Source: Nakamurella flavida | Lineage (GTDB): Bacteria > Actinomycetota > Actinomycetes > Mycobacteriales > Nakamurellaceae | Direction: 5' to 3' | DNA: 64,000 nucleotides | Assembly: GCF_030811475.1 (NCBI RefSeq) | Contig: NZ_JAUSQV010000001.1 | Coordinates: 434,001 to 498,000 of the forward strand | Part shown: piece after piece, positions 37,766 to 47,444 of the stretch | Numbering within the stretch: position 1 is the first letter of the stretch | Layout: each line of letters opens with the position of its first letter | Notes under the pieces: generated by a model | Told to the model about the DNA's origin: nothing | Databases searched by the model: none | What the model saw: the letters and a program-made list of their open reading frames with translations, nothing else | Program-made: the position numbers and the translations under genes

Positions 37766-40081
37766 TCAGCGGGAACTGGAGGACGACGGCGGGAGCGAGG
37801 ACTGCAGACCGGCGTTCTCCAGCTCGAGCAGGGCCTGCAGGAAGGCCAGTGTCGACTCCGCGCCCTCGTTGTCGTTCAGTGCCTCGTCACCCAGGCCGTC
37901 GTGGCACCCACCGGTGGCGAAGTCGTACACCGGCACGCCGAGCCGGTTCCGGCCGTAGAACCACTCCAGCGAGCGCACCGCCAACACCCCGTGGGCCTCG
38001 TCCCCGGTCACCCGCCGTGCGTCGGCGAACGCCTCGGCCAGCGCGGAGGCATCGAGTGGCTGCTCGTCACCCTCGCTGGGCGGGGAGTCGCCCACCGGCA
38101 GGTCGGGGTCGTCGTGATCGTCCTGGGCGCTGCGCCACCGGTTGCCGACCAGCCGCACGTGCTCGCCGGCCAACCCGCACTCGTCGGCGTACCACTGCAG
38201 CGCCTCGAGTCCGGCGTCGACCATGCCGCTGTCGCCCAGGCGCTCGCCGGCGGCGATCAGGGCCTGCGGCAACCGCGCGTTGTCGTAGGTCAGCGTGGGT
38301 TCGAACCAGTGCCAGCCCTCACGGTTCCAGTCCCGGTAGGCACTGAGCAGACGGGTGGACAGCGCGCGCAGCAGATCGACGAGATCACCGGGCAGGGCGT
38401 CGAGTTCCGGCCGGGTGAGACCGACCACCGTGAGCGCGGCGGCCCGCAGGCTGTCGACCGTGCGCAACCGATCGGCCATGGCCCGCAACAGATCCAGAGC
38501 GGGGCGCCGGACCGACCGGGGCGGGTGGGCGGCCACCACGGCCCCCAGGGCCCAGGCCGTGCGACCCAGGTGGTCACCGTCGTGCGGCTCGTCGAGCCAC
38601 TGCCGGTCGTAGCCCATGAAGTTTCGCATCAGGCCGGTGTCCGGGTCGAAGGCGTGCAGCAGGAACGCCAGGCCGCGGGCGAGCATGCGGTCGTACACCC
38701 CGGAGTCACCGGACCGTTCCATCCCGATGGCCACGATGACCTGACGGGCCACGTCGTCCACGCAGTAGCCACTGGAGCGCAGCGGGACGACACCCCGGGC
38801 GTGCTGGATGATCCCGACGTCGTCGCTCAGGCTCAGCAGGTGGTCCGGGCGCAGGCGCGGCCCGGAGGCCGGGGCGACGGGCTTGCGGCGCCCGGCGGGG
38901 CCGAGCTCCCGCGCCTCGCGCAGCACGGTCATGATCTGTCCGCCGACGGCCGGCCAGGCCAGCTTGGCGCCCACCCGGCGGGCCTCGGTCCGCGCCGCGG
39001 CCAGCCGCTGCGGGTCGTCGAGGAAGTCGATGACCGCGCGGCCCAGCGCAGGGGAGTCGTCGAACGGCACGAGCACGCCGGCACCCGAGGCGAGCAGGTC
39101 CTCGGCGTAGTAGTACGGCGTGGACACCACCGGGCAACCGGCAGCGACCGCGAAGGTCAGGGCGCCGGAGACGATCTGCTCGCGTGAGCGGTACGGCGTC
39201 AGGTAGATGTCGGTCGAGGCCAGCAGGGCGGCCAGCTCCTCGTCGGTGAGGAAGCGGTCCAGGAAGTGCACGTGATCGGTCAACCCCAGGTCGCGGACCA
39301 GCCGCTCCAGGCCGAGCCGGTACTTCTCGCCCTCGCGCTTGACCACCTCGGGGTGGGTCTGGCCGGCGATCAGGTACAGCACCTCGGGGTGGGCGGCCAC
39401 CACGGCGGGCAGCGCCCTGATGGCCACCTCCAGCGCCTTGCCCTCGGAGATCAGGCCGAACGTGCTGAGCACGGTGCGGCCCTCGAGGCGTTCGATGGCC
39501 GGCCGGGAGGTGTCGGCGGCCGCCGGGCCGCCCACGGCCACCCGGACGTCCTTGCTCGGCGAGTGCGGCAGCAGGATGGTCGGGGCACCGTGCGGGACGA
39601 CCCGGATGCGTTCCGGGGCGACCAGCCGCTGGCTCACGACCATCCGCCGGGCGGTCTCGGTGAACACGGTGACCAGGGTGGCGTGGCGGCACAACGCGCG
39701 CAGCGTCTCGGCCTGCGACACCGACGGGCGGGACAGCACGGTGTGCAGGGTCAGCACCAGGGGCTGGCTGAGCTCCTGGACCAGGGACAGCAGGTAGGCC
39801 CCGTCCGGACCGCCGAAGATGCCGTACTCGTGCTCGACGAGGACGACGTCGGTCCCGCGGGAATCCACGATCTGGGCGACGGCCGGGTAGTCGCTGCGGA
39901 CGTCCTGCCGGATGAGCGGGAGGACGTCGGGGTCGGTCTGCTCGGTCTGCTCCCGGACGATCGAGATGATGTCGACGTCGATGGTCGGCGAGCTCTCCCG
40001 CAGGGCGGCGCGCAGATCCTGGGAGAACGTGCCGATGCCGCAGGGGCGCGGCGGGAAGGTGCTGACGACGGCGACGCGCAC
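37766..40081 (-). CDS. GT4 glycosyltransferase fused to an alpha/alpha-toroid domain
   Basis: 771 residues. Residues about 1-385 are a GT-B fold GT4 glycosyltransferase (VAVVSTFPPRPCGIGTFS start; VVPHGAP; the C-terminal donor site EXXXXXXXE region near SREQIVSGALTFAVAAGCPVV). Residues about 410-760 are helical and repeat-like with Asp/Trp motifs (GYCVDDVARQ, MRNFMGYDRQWLDE, WHWFEPTLTYDNARLPQA), matching (alpha/alpha)6 glycosidase-type toroids. The GTG at 40081 has GGAGG 7 nt upstream; the longer frame lacks support. Paired with GH130. It may build and process a mannosylated glycan in the cytosol; this is inference. Confidence 0.88.
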   Translation of the reverse strand: MRVAVVSTFPPRPCGIGTFSQDLRAALRESSPTIDVDIISIVREQTEQTDPDVLPLIRQDVRSDYPAVAQIVDSRGTDVVLVEHEYGIFGGPDGAYLLSLVQELSQPLVLTLHTVLSRPSVSQAETLRALCRHATLVTVFTETARRMVVSQRLVAPERIRVVPHGAPTILLPHSPSKDVRVAVGGPAAADTSRPAIERLEGRTVLSTFGLISEGKALEVAIRALPAVVAAHPEVLYLIAGQTHPEVVKREGEKYRLGLERLVRDLGLTDHVHFLDRFLTDEELAALLASTDIYLTPYRSREQIVSGALTFAVAAGCPVVSTPYYYAEDLLASGAGVLVPFDDSPALGRAVIDFLDDPQRLAAARTEARRVGAKLAWPAVGGQIMTVLREARELGPAGRRKPVAPASGPRLRPDHLLSLSDDVGIIQHARGVVPLRSSGYCVDDVARQVIVAIGMERSGDSGVYDRMLARGLAFLLHAFDPDTGLMRNFMGYDRQWLDEPHDGDHLGRTAWALGAVVAAHPPRSVRRPALDLLRAMADRLRTVDSLRAAALTVVGLTRPELDALPGDLVDLLRALSTRLLSAYRDWNREGWHWFEPTLTYDNARLPQALIAAGERLGDSGMVDAGLEALQWYADECGLAGEHVRLVGNRWRSAQDDHDDPDLPVGDSPPSEGDEQPLDASALAEAFADARRVTGDEAHGVLAVRSLEWFYGRNRLGVPVYDFATGGCHDGLGDEALNDNEGAESTLAFLQALLELENAGLQSSLPPSSSSSR

Positions 40082-40327
40082 CCGGGGCCTCCAGAGACCG
40101 TGAGGGCCCGGACTCTGCCGCCCGGACCAGGCACCGAACCTATACCGCGTACGGGGGGTGGGCCGACGTGCCGTCGGGCGCCCCGACCGCCCCGAACAGG
40201 TGGAACCGGCCCGGGCGGGCGGGTCGGTGTTGATGGGGGACGCCGGGCGGGGGAGGATCGCGACGTCGGCGCCGCTGCGTCGGGTGGGGACGTGCGGGGG
40301 GCCCGCCCGTCGACGATGGGGCGATCC

Positions 40328-41152
40328 GTGAGCACACCGACCGCGACGGCGCCGGGCACGACGGCGCCGGTCGACCCGGCGCTCGTCGCCACCGCGGACG
40401 ACGTCACCGACGAGGACGACGGAGCCGCGCACGACATCGGCGCCCGCCCTGCCACCGCAGCGCGGGTCCAGGCCCGCGGCCGGTGGCGCCGGCGGACCCT
40501 GGTCACCGCCGTGGCCGGGGTGCTGCTGCTGGCCGGGTGTTCGGCCGACCCGCCCGTGGTCGACCTGCCCGGCGGCCCGGACCTGGTGGCGCGGTCCGCG
40601 ACGGCGATGCGCGCGGTCACCAGTGCCTCGTTCGCCATCGCGGTGACCGGGCAGTTGCCGGAACTCACCATCACCAAGGCCGACGGGGTGCTCACCGCGG
40701 AGGGCGACGCCCAGGGCACCGCCACCGCGTTGCAGTTCGGGCAGCTCCTCGAGGTCGAGTTCGTGGTCACCGCGGGCGATCTCTACCTGAAGGGCCCGAC
40801 CGGCGGATACACCAAGCTGGCCGGCGCCTTCGCCGACGCCGTGTACGACCCGACCGCCATCCTGGACCCGGACCGGGGGGTGGTGAAGGTCGTCGAGTCG
40901 ATGTCCGACCCGACCGTGGCCGGCCGGTCCGACGGCGGCTACCAGCTGACCGGGGGAGTACCGCAGGCCGTGGCCGTGGGTCTGGCCCCCGGGATCACCT
41001 CCGACGTGGCCGCCACCGTCACGGTCGACGCGGCCACCTCCCGGGTCACCGATCTGCGCTTCGACCTGGACGGCGCGGACGGCCAGGCCGCCTCGGTCGG
41101 CCTGACCTTCGCCGACTTCGACCAGGCCGTCTCGATCACCCCGCCGTCGTGA
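40328..41152 (+). CDS. lprG: LprG/LppX-family lipoprotein
   Basis: 274 residues. A lipobox LLAGC places the acylated Cys at residue 71, after an unusually long 50-residue Ala/Thr/Asp-rich stretch before the basic-hydrophobic signal ([18 protein letters not shown]). The mature domain ([15 protein letters not shown] start, then a beta-rich half-barrel) is the LprG/LppX/LppA fold that carries triacylated lipids across the periplasm. GTG 40328 chosen; ATG 40316 is also in frame. It overlaps the MFS gene (GTGA), as in the mycobacterial lprG-Rv1410c operon. Confidence 0.88.
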   Translation: MSTPTATAPGTTAPVDPALVATADDVTDEDDGAAHDIGARPATAARVQARGRWRRRTLVTAVAGVLLLAGCSADPPVVDLPGGPDLVARSATAMRAVTSASFAIAVTGQLPELTITKADGVLTAEGDAQGTATALQFGQLLEVEFVVTAGDLYLKGPTGGYTKLAGAFADAVYDPTAILDPDRGVVKVVESMSDPTVAGRSDGGYQLTGGVPQAVAVGLAPGITSDVAATVTVDAATSRVTDLRFDLDGADGQAASVGLTFADFDQAVSITPPS

Positions 41153-42693
41153 ACCGACGGTGGGCCGTCGGCGCGGCCGGGTTGGCCGTGCTGGTCGGCG
41201 CGCTGGACGCCTACGTGGTCGTCGGGCTGCTGGTGGACATGGTCCGCGATCTCGGCATCCCGGCCAACCGGCTGGAGCAGGCCACCCCGGTGATCACCGG
41301 ATATCTGCTCGGGTACGTGGCCGGCATGCCGCTGCTGGGGCAGCTGTCGGACCGCTTCGGCCGCCGCGCCGTCCTGCAGGCGTGCCTGCTGGCGTTCGCG
41401 GCCGGCTCGGTGGTCACCGCACTGGCCGGTGACGTCCCGGTCCTGGTCGCCGGCCGGGTGGTGCAGGGTGCGGCCGGCGGGGCCCTGCTCCCGGTGACCC
41501 TCGCCCTGGTCGCCGATCTCTGGGACCGCGGCCGGTCCCGGGTGCTCGGGGCGGTGGGCGGCGCGCAGGAGTTGGGCAGTGTGCTGGGCACGCTCTACGG
41601 CGTCGGCGTGGCCGCCCTGGCCCAGGCCTGGTCGGTCACCCGCGGTCTGGAGGCGGAGAGCTGGCGCTGGGTGTTCTGGGTCAACCTGCCCCTCACCGCG
41701 GTGGCGATGGTGGTCGTGCAGCGGACGGTGGCCGGCGGGCGACCGCCCGGGGCGGCCACCGCCCGGGTGGACGTGGTCGGCGGCGCGTTGCTGGCCCTGG
41801 CGCTCGGCCTGGTCGTCGTGGGGCTGTACAACCCGGACCCGGAGAACGCCGTGCTGCCGCGCTGGGGGCTGCCGGTGCTGGCCGCGGCCGTGGTCGCCGG
41901 GCTCGTCTTCGTGTGGTGGGAGCGCCGGTCCACGGTGATGCTGCTCGACCCGGCCGGGGTGGCGATGCGGCCGTTCCTGGCGTGCCTGGGCGTCAGCCTC
42001 GCCGCCGGCGCGGCGTTGATGGTCACCCTGGTGGACGTCGAGCTCGTCGCCCACACGCTCCTGGGCACGGAGTCGGGGGCGGCGGCGCGCATGCTGCTGC
42101 CGTTCCTGGTCGCGCTGCCCGTCGGCGCCCTGGCCGGCGGGTCGTGGTCCGCGCGGTTCGGCAACCGGGGCGTCACCGTTGCCGGGCTGATCCTGGCCGC
42201 CGGGGCCTATCTGCTGATCGCCGGTTGGCCGGTCGACGCGCTGTCCGCCCGGCATCTCGGGATCCCCGCCGTGCCGGTCGATCTGGCCCTGGCCGGACTC
42301 GGGCTGGGTCTGGTGATCGCCCCGGTGGCCAATGCGGTGTTGCAGGTGGTGCCCGCCGGCCGGCACGGCATCGCCTCGGCCGCCGTCGTGGTCGCCCGGA
42401 TGACCGGGATGCTCGTCGGGGTGGCGGCGTTGACCGCATGGGGGCTGCACCGGTTCCGCGAGCTGACCGCGGATCTGGACACCCCGCTGCCGATCGGCAT
42501 CACCGAGGACGAGTTCACCCGCGAACTGGCCGCCTACCAGGACGCGTTGTCCGCCGCACTGCTCACCGAGTACCGGGAGATCTTCTGGATCACCGCGGGC
42601 ATCTGCCTGCTCGGGGCGGCCGCTGCGCTGCTGCTCCCCGGGCGGGTGCACGCCGAGCGCCCCGACCGGGCGTCGGCCGATCCTGTCGGGTGA
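41149..42693 (+). CDS. P55-like MFS lipid exporter
   Basis: 514 residues with roughly 12-14 hydrophobic segments. Helix 1 [24 protein letters not shown] carries the D-x-Y-V-V pattern of P55, and [13 protein letters not shown] is the loop 2-3 MFS motif. Its gene partner is LprG. In mycobacteria P55 with LprG exports triacylglycerides to the outer envelope, affecting drug tolerance. GTG start overlaps the lprG stop by 4 bp. An elongated insert near residues 195-240 and the C-terminal periplasmic loop fit the P55 branch. Confidence 0.9.
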   Translation: MNRRWAVGAAGLAVLVGALDAYVVVGLLVDMVRDLGIPANRLEQATPVITGYLLGYVAGMPLLGQLSDRFGRRAVLQACLLAFAAGSVVTALAGDVPVLVAGRVVQGAAGGALLPVTLALVADLWDRGRSRVLGAVGGAQELGSVLGTLYGVGVAALAQAWSVTRGLEAESWRWVFWVNLPLTAVAMVVVQRTVAGGRPPGAATARVDVVGGALLALALGLVVVGLYNPDPENAVLPRWGLPVLAAAVVAGLVFVWWERRSTVMLLDPAGVAMRPFLACLGVSLAAGAALMVTLVDVELVAHTLLGTESGAAARMLLPFLVALPVGALAGGSWSARFGNRGVTVAGLILAAGAYLLIAGWPVDALSARHLGIPAVPVDLALAGLGLGLVIAPVANAVLQVVPAGRHGIASAAVVVARMTGMLVGVAALTAWGLHRFRELTADLDTPLPIGITEDEFTRELAAYQDALSAALLTEYREIFWITAGICLLGAAAALLLPGRVHAERPDRASADPVG

Positions 42694-42700
42694 TCCGGGG

Positions 42701-44842
42701 TCACCCGCGCACGGTGTCGAAGAGCCGGGCAGCCCGGCGGCTCGTCAGCACGTCCTCGAGGCCGATCGGTGTGCCGTCCGGGCCGGACAACGGCACCCGC
42801 CAGTTCGGGTACTCGTCGATCGTCCCCGGCTGGTTCTGCGTCCGGGGGTCGCCCACCGCGTCGGTCAGCGAGACGCAGAGCAGACGGGACGGCGTCCAGG
42901 TCAGGTAGCGGTGCAGACCGATCACCAGGTCCTCGACGCTCACCTCGCCGTCGGCGGGGACGGCGCCGCGCTCGCGCAGGGTCTGCAACCACGCCTCCCG
43001 CTCGGCGCCGTCCGCGGCCAGTTCGTCCTCCAGCGTGCGGGTGAGCAGGCCGAGCCGGTGCCGCAGCCGGACGTGCTCCCCGGCCAGGTACCCGGCGGTG
43101 GGCGGCAGGTCGTGGGTGGTCACCGAGGCCAGGCAGTACTCCCGCCACCACTCGGGACGCAGCGGCCGGTCGCCGCCGTCCGGTCCGGCGCCGTACTCGA
43201 ACTCGAACCACAGGATGGACGTGCCGAGAATGCCGCGTTCGCGGAGGAAGTCACGGACCCACGGCTCGACCGTGCCCAGGTCCTCGCCGACCACCAGGGC
43301 GCCCGCCCGATGGGCCTCCAGGGCCAGGATGCCGATCATCGCCTCGTGGTCGTACCGGACGTAGGTGCCCTGGGTGGGCTCGTGCCCGGCCGGGATCCAC
43401 CACAGCCGGAACAACCCGATGATGTGGTCGACGCGGACCCCGCCGGCGTGGCGCAGCACGGTGGCGACCAGTTCCCGGAACGGCGCGTACCCGAGCTCGG
43501 CCAGCCGGTCCGGCCGCCACGGCGGTTGTGCCCAGTCCTGCCCGGCCTGGTTGAAGGCGTCCGGCGGGGCGCCGACGCTGACCCCGGCGGCGTAGCTGTC
43601 CTGCAGGCTCCAGGCGTCGGCACCGCGTGGGTGCACCCCGACGGCCAGGTCGTGCACGATGCCCAGCGTCATCCCCGCGTCGACCGCGGCGGCCTGCGCG
43701 GCGCCGAGCTGTTCGTCCAGGCACCACTGCAGCCACCGCTGGAAGTCCACCTCGTCGGCGTGCTCGCCGGCGAACGCCGCCACCTCCGGGGAGCCCGGGT
43801 GCCGGAGCCCGGCGGGCCAGTGCGCCCAGTCCGGCCCGTGCACCGTGGCCAGCGCGCACCACAGGGCGAAGCTCTGCAGCCCCGGGCCCTCCCGGTGCTG
43901 GAAGGCCGCGTAGGCGATGTCCCGGCCGGGGGTCCGGCCGGCGGCGTGCACGATGCGCAGCGCCGCCGACTTGGCCGTCCATGCGGTGTCCCGGTCGATC
44001 CGGTCGAGATCGTCCAGCCGGGTGTGCACGTCGGTGCGCAGGGCGAGGACGGCGTCGCGGTCGCCGGACGCGAGGTCGGCGAACTCCGGGATGCGCTCGA
44101 CCCGCAGGTACAGCGGGTTGGCGAAGCGCCGGGTGGTCGGGAGGTAGGGCGAGGGTTCCATCGGGGCGACCGGCTCCGCGGCGTGCAGGGGGTTAACCAG
44201 CACGTACCCCGCCCCGTGGCCGGAGCCGGCCCAGACGGCGAGGTCGGTGAGATCGGTCAGGTCGCCGACACCCCAGGACTGGGCCGACCGCACGCTGTAC
44301 AGCTGCGTGGCCACACCCCAGGTCCGCCGGTCGCCGGTACGGGCGGGGAAGCCGAGGAACGCGGGGGTGATGACGACGGTCGTGCTGGCCTCCTGTCCAC
44401 CCGACCACACGCGCACGGTGTGGTACCCCAGGGGCAGGTCGGCGGGCAGGGCGAAGCTGGCCTCGCCGATGTCCCGGCCGTCCACATGCTCCGGTGGGGT
44501 CCAGTTCTCGAGCTGCACCAGGTCGTCACGGCGGCCGCCGTCCTCGAGATCGACCCGGATGTCCACCGCGTCCCCGTGGGTGACGTGCACCCAGCAGGTC
44601 ACCGAGTGCCCCTGCCGGCCGACCAGGAAGGCGGGCAGGGTGCGGGTCCAGTGCGCACGGTGGAGGGCGGCCAGCGAATCCTGCGCCTCCTGCTCCGATC
44701 CGGCCGGCACGTCCAGGGCGGCCAGCACAGCGGTGACGGTGTCGTGCGCGACCTCGGTGTGCTGCCCCCGCCAGTCCCAGAACTCCGTGGCGATGCCGTG
44801 GGCCTGCGCCAGGGCGCGCACCGCGGGATCCAGTTCGCTCAC
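42701..44842 (-). CDS. malQ: 4-alpha-glucanotransferase (amylomaltase)
   Basis: 713 residues, GH77. An N-terminal beta-sandwich extension (about 1-140), common in actinobacterial MalQ, precedes the catalytic barrel. Motifs include WGVGDLTDLTDLAVWAG, YLPTTRRFANPLYL, the nucleophile Asp in GGVRVDHIIGLFRLWWIP, and VGEDLGTVEPWVRDFL with its acid/base Glu. It transfers glucan segments between maltodextrins in glycogen/maltose metabolism. GTG at 44842 with GGAG upstream. It converges on the P55 gene with only 7 bp between. Confidence 0.95.
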   Translation of the reverse strand: MSELDPAVRALAQAHGIATEFWDWRGQHTEVAHDTVTAVLAALDVPAGSEQEAQDSLAALHRAHWTRTLPAFLVGRQGHSVTCWVHVTHGDAVDIRVDLEDGGRRDDLVQLENWTPPEHVDGRDIGEASFALPADLPLGYHTVRVWSGGQEASTTVVITPAFLGFPARTGDRRTWGVATQLYSVRSAQSWGVGDLTDLTDLAVWAGSGHGAGYVLVNPLHAAEPVAPMEPSPYLPTTRRFANPLYLRVERIPEFADLASGDRDAVLALRTDVHTRLDDLDRIDRDTAWTAKSAALRIVHAAGRTPGRDIAYAAFQHREGPGLQSFALWCALATVHGPDWAHWPAGLRHPGSPEVAAFAGEHADEVDFQRWLQWCLDEQLGAAQAAAVDAGMTLGIVHDLAVGVHPRGADAWSLQDSYAAGVSVGAPPDAFNQAGQDWAQPPWRPDRLAELGYAPFRELVATVLRHAGGVRVDHIIGLFRLWWIPAGHEPTQGTYVRYDHEAMIGILALEAHRAGALVVGEDLGTVEPWVRDFLRERGILGTSILWFEFEYGAGPDGGDRPLRPEWWREYCLASVTTHDLPPTAGYLAGEHVRLRHRLGLLTRTLEDELAADGAEREAWLQTLRERGAVPADGEVSVEDLVIGLHRYLTWTPSRLLCVSLTDAVGDPRTQNQPGTIDEYPNWRVPLSGPDGTPIGLEDVLTSRRAARLFDTVRG

Positions 44843-44942
44843 ACCGATCTCCGTCCGTCCCGGCCGGTGCTCCGGCCCGTCCGCCGACCGGACGGAGCGA
44901 ACGGTAACCGACCCGTCCCACGGTGCGGCAGGGTGCGTCGGG

Positions 44943-45584
44943 TCAGCGATCCTGGTAGCGACCGGGCCGGTGGTTCAGGGCCAGGACCAGGTTGAGCACG
45001 ATCGCGCCGGCCGCGGAGATCAGCACGTTCCCCGGGGGGACCACGGCCAGGGCGGTGAGCACCACCACCACGTCCAGTGCCATCTGCACGTACCCGGCGC
45101 GCCACCCCGTCCGCTCCTGCACGACCAGGGCCAGGATGCCGAAGCCGCCCAGGCTGGTGTGGTGCCGGAACAGGACGAGCAGCGCCACCCCGACCAGCAG
45201 GTTGCCCAGCAGGACGCCCACCACCGGGTTCAGGTGCTCCAGCCCGATGACCGACGGCAGCAGGGCCGACAGCACGGACACCGCCGCCACGCACACCGCC
45301 GAGCGCACCGTGAAGGCCCACCCCTTGGCCCGGACGGCGAGCACGAAGAACGGCAGGTTGACCAGGAAGAACAGCGCCCCGAACGGCAGCGGCGTGGCGT
45401 AGCTGACGAGCAGGGCCACCCCGGCGGTCCCCCCGGTGACGGCATGGCTGGCGGTGAGCAGGAACAGGCCGAGCGCGGCGAGCACGGTGCCGGTCAGCAG
45501 GCCCAGCGTGTCGTCCAGCACGGAGTGGTGCAGGGGGGAGCGGGCGGGAACGGGCCGGACCGGGCGATCGGTCGACGCGCTCAT
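44943..45584 (-). CDS. YitT-family membrane protein
   Basis: 213 residues with about five helices. GTVLAALGLFLLTASHAVTGGTAGVALLVSY and LPFGALFFLVNLPFFVLAVRAKGWAF reproduce the YitT/DUF161 core of unknown transport function. The ATG at 45584 overlaps the stop of the upstream aminotransferase (ATGA), so the two form an operon. A possible amino-acid transport link follows only from that pairing. Confidence 0.85.
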   Translation of the reverse strand: MSASTDRPVRPVPARSPLHHSVLDDTLGLLTGTVLAALGLFLLTASHAVTGGTAGVALLVSYATPLPFGALFFLVNLPFFVLAVRAKGWAFTVRSAVCVAAVSVLSALLPSVIGLEHLNPVVGVLLGNLLVGVALLVLFRHHTSLGGFGILALVVQERTGWRAGYVQMALDVVVVLTALAVVPPGNVLISAAGAIVLNLVLALNHRPGRYQDR

Positions 45585-46849
45585 CGGGCGGACCCGGCGA
45601 GTGCGGTGCCGGTCGGTGCGGCGGCGGCGGTGGGTTCGGGGTCGGTGGGGTGGTGCGACCGGAGCACGGCCGGGTGGGTGAGGACGGCGACCACCCGGTC
45701 GTTGTCGGCCGGCGCGCCCAGGGTGATCCGGACCCCGTCACCGGGGTAGCCGCGGACCAGGATCTCCGCATCGTCGAAACCCCGGGTGACCCGGAGCCGG
45801 TCCGGGTCGGACAGCCGCAGGAAGACGAAGTTGGCGTGGGTCTCCGGGACGGCCCACCCGGCGGCCCGCAGGACGGCGACCACCCGGGTGCGCTCACGGT
45901 CGAGATCGGCGACCCGGACGGCCATCTCGTCGGCGGCGGCCAGCGAGGCGATCGCCGCCCGTTGGGCCAGGGCGCTGACCCCGAACGGCAGCGCGGTGCT
46001 GCGCAGCCCTGCGGCCAGGGTCGGTCGGGCCACCGCGTAGCCCACCCGCAGGCCCGCCAGGCCGTGCGCCTTGGAGAACGTCCGCAGCACGCAGACATTC
46101 CGGTGCGCGCGGTAGACGGCCAGGGCATCCACCGGCTCGGCGACGTCCGCCACGTCGGAGGTGCCGGCCGGCGGGACGAACTCGACGTACGCCTCGTCCA
46201 GCACCACCAGCACCCGGGTGGGCACCCGGGCCAGGAACGCGTCGAGGTCCGCGGCCGGGATCGGGGTACCGGTCGGATTGTTCGGGGAGCACAGCACGAT
46301 GACGCGTGTGCGGTCGGTGACGGCCGCGGCCATGGCCGCCAGGTCGTGCGACTCGTCGGCCCGCAGCGGCACCCGGACACCCGTCGCGCCGGCGATCCCG
46401 GTGAGGATCGGGTACGCCTCGAACGACCGCCACGCGAAGACGACCTCGTCACCGTGGTCGCACACCGTGGTCAGGATCTGCTGCAGGACACCGACCGACC
46501 CGGGGCCCACCGCGATCTCGTCGGCACCGACGGACAGGTGGCCGGCGAGCGCCTCGCGCAGGTCCACGCAGGCCGGGTCCGGGTACCGGTTCAGTGCCCC
46601 CGCCGCGTCGCGCACCGCACGGAGCACCGACGGCAGGGGTGCGTGGTGGCTTTCGTTGGCGGCCAGGGCGGCGGTGCCCGGGGTGGCTGCCCGACGTCCG
46701 GCGACGTACGCGGGCAACGCCCGCACCGCCGCACGCAGCACGGGGGCGCGCAGGCCCGGCTCGGTGAGCCCCGCGGTGGTGGCGGGGGGAGAGGTGGCGG
46801 GGGAGGTCATCATGGGGCCGGACGAGGCCGGGGGCGGGGTCGCGGTCAT
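45581..46849 (-). CDS. HisC-type aminotransferase
   Basis: 422 residues, PLP fold type I. GSVGVLQQILTT, SPNNPTGTPIP, DEAYVEF and the PLP lysine in RTFSKAHGLAGLRVG are visible. HisC converts histidinol phosphate and 2-oxoglutarate to imidazole-acetol phosphate and glutamate, but HisC-like paralogs act on phenylpyruvate. Being outside a his operon and divergent from an Lrp regulator favours an aromatic or general aminotransferase. ATG 46849 chosen; ATGs at 46813 and 46810 are alternatives, since the first 35 residues are low-complexity. Coupled to YitT. Confidence 0.85.
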   Translation of the reverse strand: MTATPPPASSGPMMTSPATSPPATTAGLTEPGLRAPVLRAAVRALPAYVAGRRAATPGTAALAANESHHAPLPSVLRAVRDAAGALNRYPDPACVDLREALAGHLSVGADEIAVGPGSVGVLQQILTTVCDHGDEVVFAWRSFEAYPILTGIAGATGVRVPLRADESHDLAAMAAAVTDRTRVIVLCSPNNPTGTPIPAADLDAFLARVPTRVLVVLDEAYVEFVPPAGTSDVADVAEPVDALAVYRAHRNVCVLRTFSKAHGLAGLRVGYAVARPTLAAGLRSTALPFGVSALAQRAAIASLAAADEMAVRVADLDRERTRVVAVLRAAGWAVPETHANFVFLRLSDPDRLRVTRGFDDAEILVRGYPGDGVRITLGAPADNDRVVAVLTHPAVLRSHHPTDPEPTAAAAPTGTALAGSAR

Positions 46850-46876
46850 CCCTCCACCGTCGGCGAGATGAGCCTG

Positions 46877-46907
46877 CTGCGCAACACCCCCGCAACTGAC
46901 TGCGCAG
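46877..46907. promoter_or_regulatory. Inverted repeat between aminotransferase and Lrp regulator
   Basis: CTGCGCA (46877-46883) and TGCGCAG (46901-46907) form a perfect 7-bp inverted repeat with a 17-nt spacer, in the 98-bp divergent region. Lrp/AsnC regulators commonly bind such sites next to their own gene, so it is a likely operator for both genes. Confidence 0.5.
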
Positions 46908-46947
46908 AAGAGCACCAAAATTGGTTCGTGCGTGTCATTCTGCTCAA

Positions 46948-47424
46948 GTGACGAGGTTGGATGCCCTGGATGCCCGGTTGCTGCTGGCGCTGGAGGTCGA
47001 CCCGGACGCCACCGCGTTGTCGCTGTCCCGGTCGTTGGGCATCGCGCGCAACACCGTGCACGCCCGCCTCCGGCGGATGACCGAGACCGGCGCGTTGCGG
47101 GGGTCCAGTCTCCGGGTCGATCCGGCCGCCCTCGGCTACCCCCTGGTCGCGTTCGTCTCCATCGCACTGAGCCAGTCCGACGGTTCGTTCTCCGTCGCCG
47201 GCCTGCGCGGCATCCCCGAGGTGGTGGAGATCCACTCCACGACGGGCGAGGCCGATCTGCTGGTCAAGGTGGTCGCCCGGGACACCGCCGACCTGCTGCG
47301 CATCACCACCGGGATGCTCGGCGTGCGCGGGGTGACCAGGACGAACACCACGGTCAGCCTGGTGGAGACCATGCCGCTGCGCCTGACCGCCCTGCTCGAC
47401 CGGGCCGCCCGCCCCGACGGCTGA
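46948..47424 (+). CDS. Lrp/AsnC-family regulator
   Basis: 158 residues. The N-terminal HTH (about 5-50, LDARLLLALEVDPDATALSLSRSLGIARNTVHARLRRM) is followed by an AsnC ligand-binding (RAM) domain (about 70-150, GEADLLVKVVARDT). Such regulators sense amino acids as octamers or dimers. GTG 46948 follows CATTCT by 6 nt and lacks a ribosome site, so it is probably leaderless; a TTG at 46921 is in frame but less plausible. Divergent from the HisC-type gene, which it probably regulates. Confidence 0.9.
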   Translation: MTRLDALDARLLLALEVDPDATALSLSRSLGIARNTVHARLRRMTETGALRGSSLRVDPAALGYPLVAFVSIALSQSDGSFSVAGLRGIPEVVEIHSTTGEADLLVKVVARDTADLLRITTGMLGVRGVTRTNTTVSLVETMPLRLTALLDRAARPDG

Positions 47425-47444
47425 TCCGGCCGGACGCCGGGGGC

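Noticed and set aside
37187-39187. 666-residue plus-strand reading frame
   Set aside because: Antisense to the GH130 and GT4 genes, which have clear family motifs.
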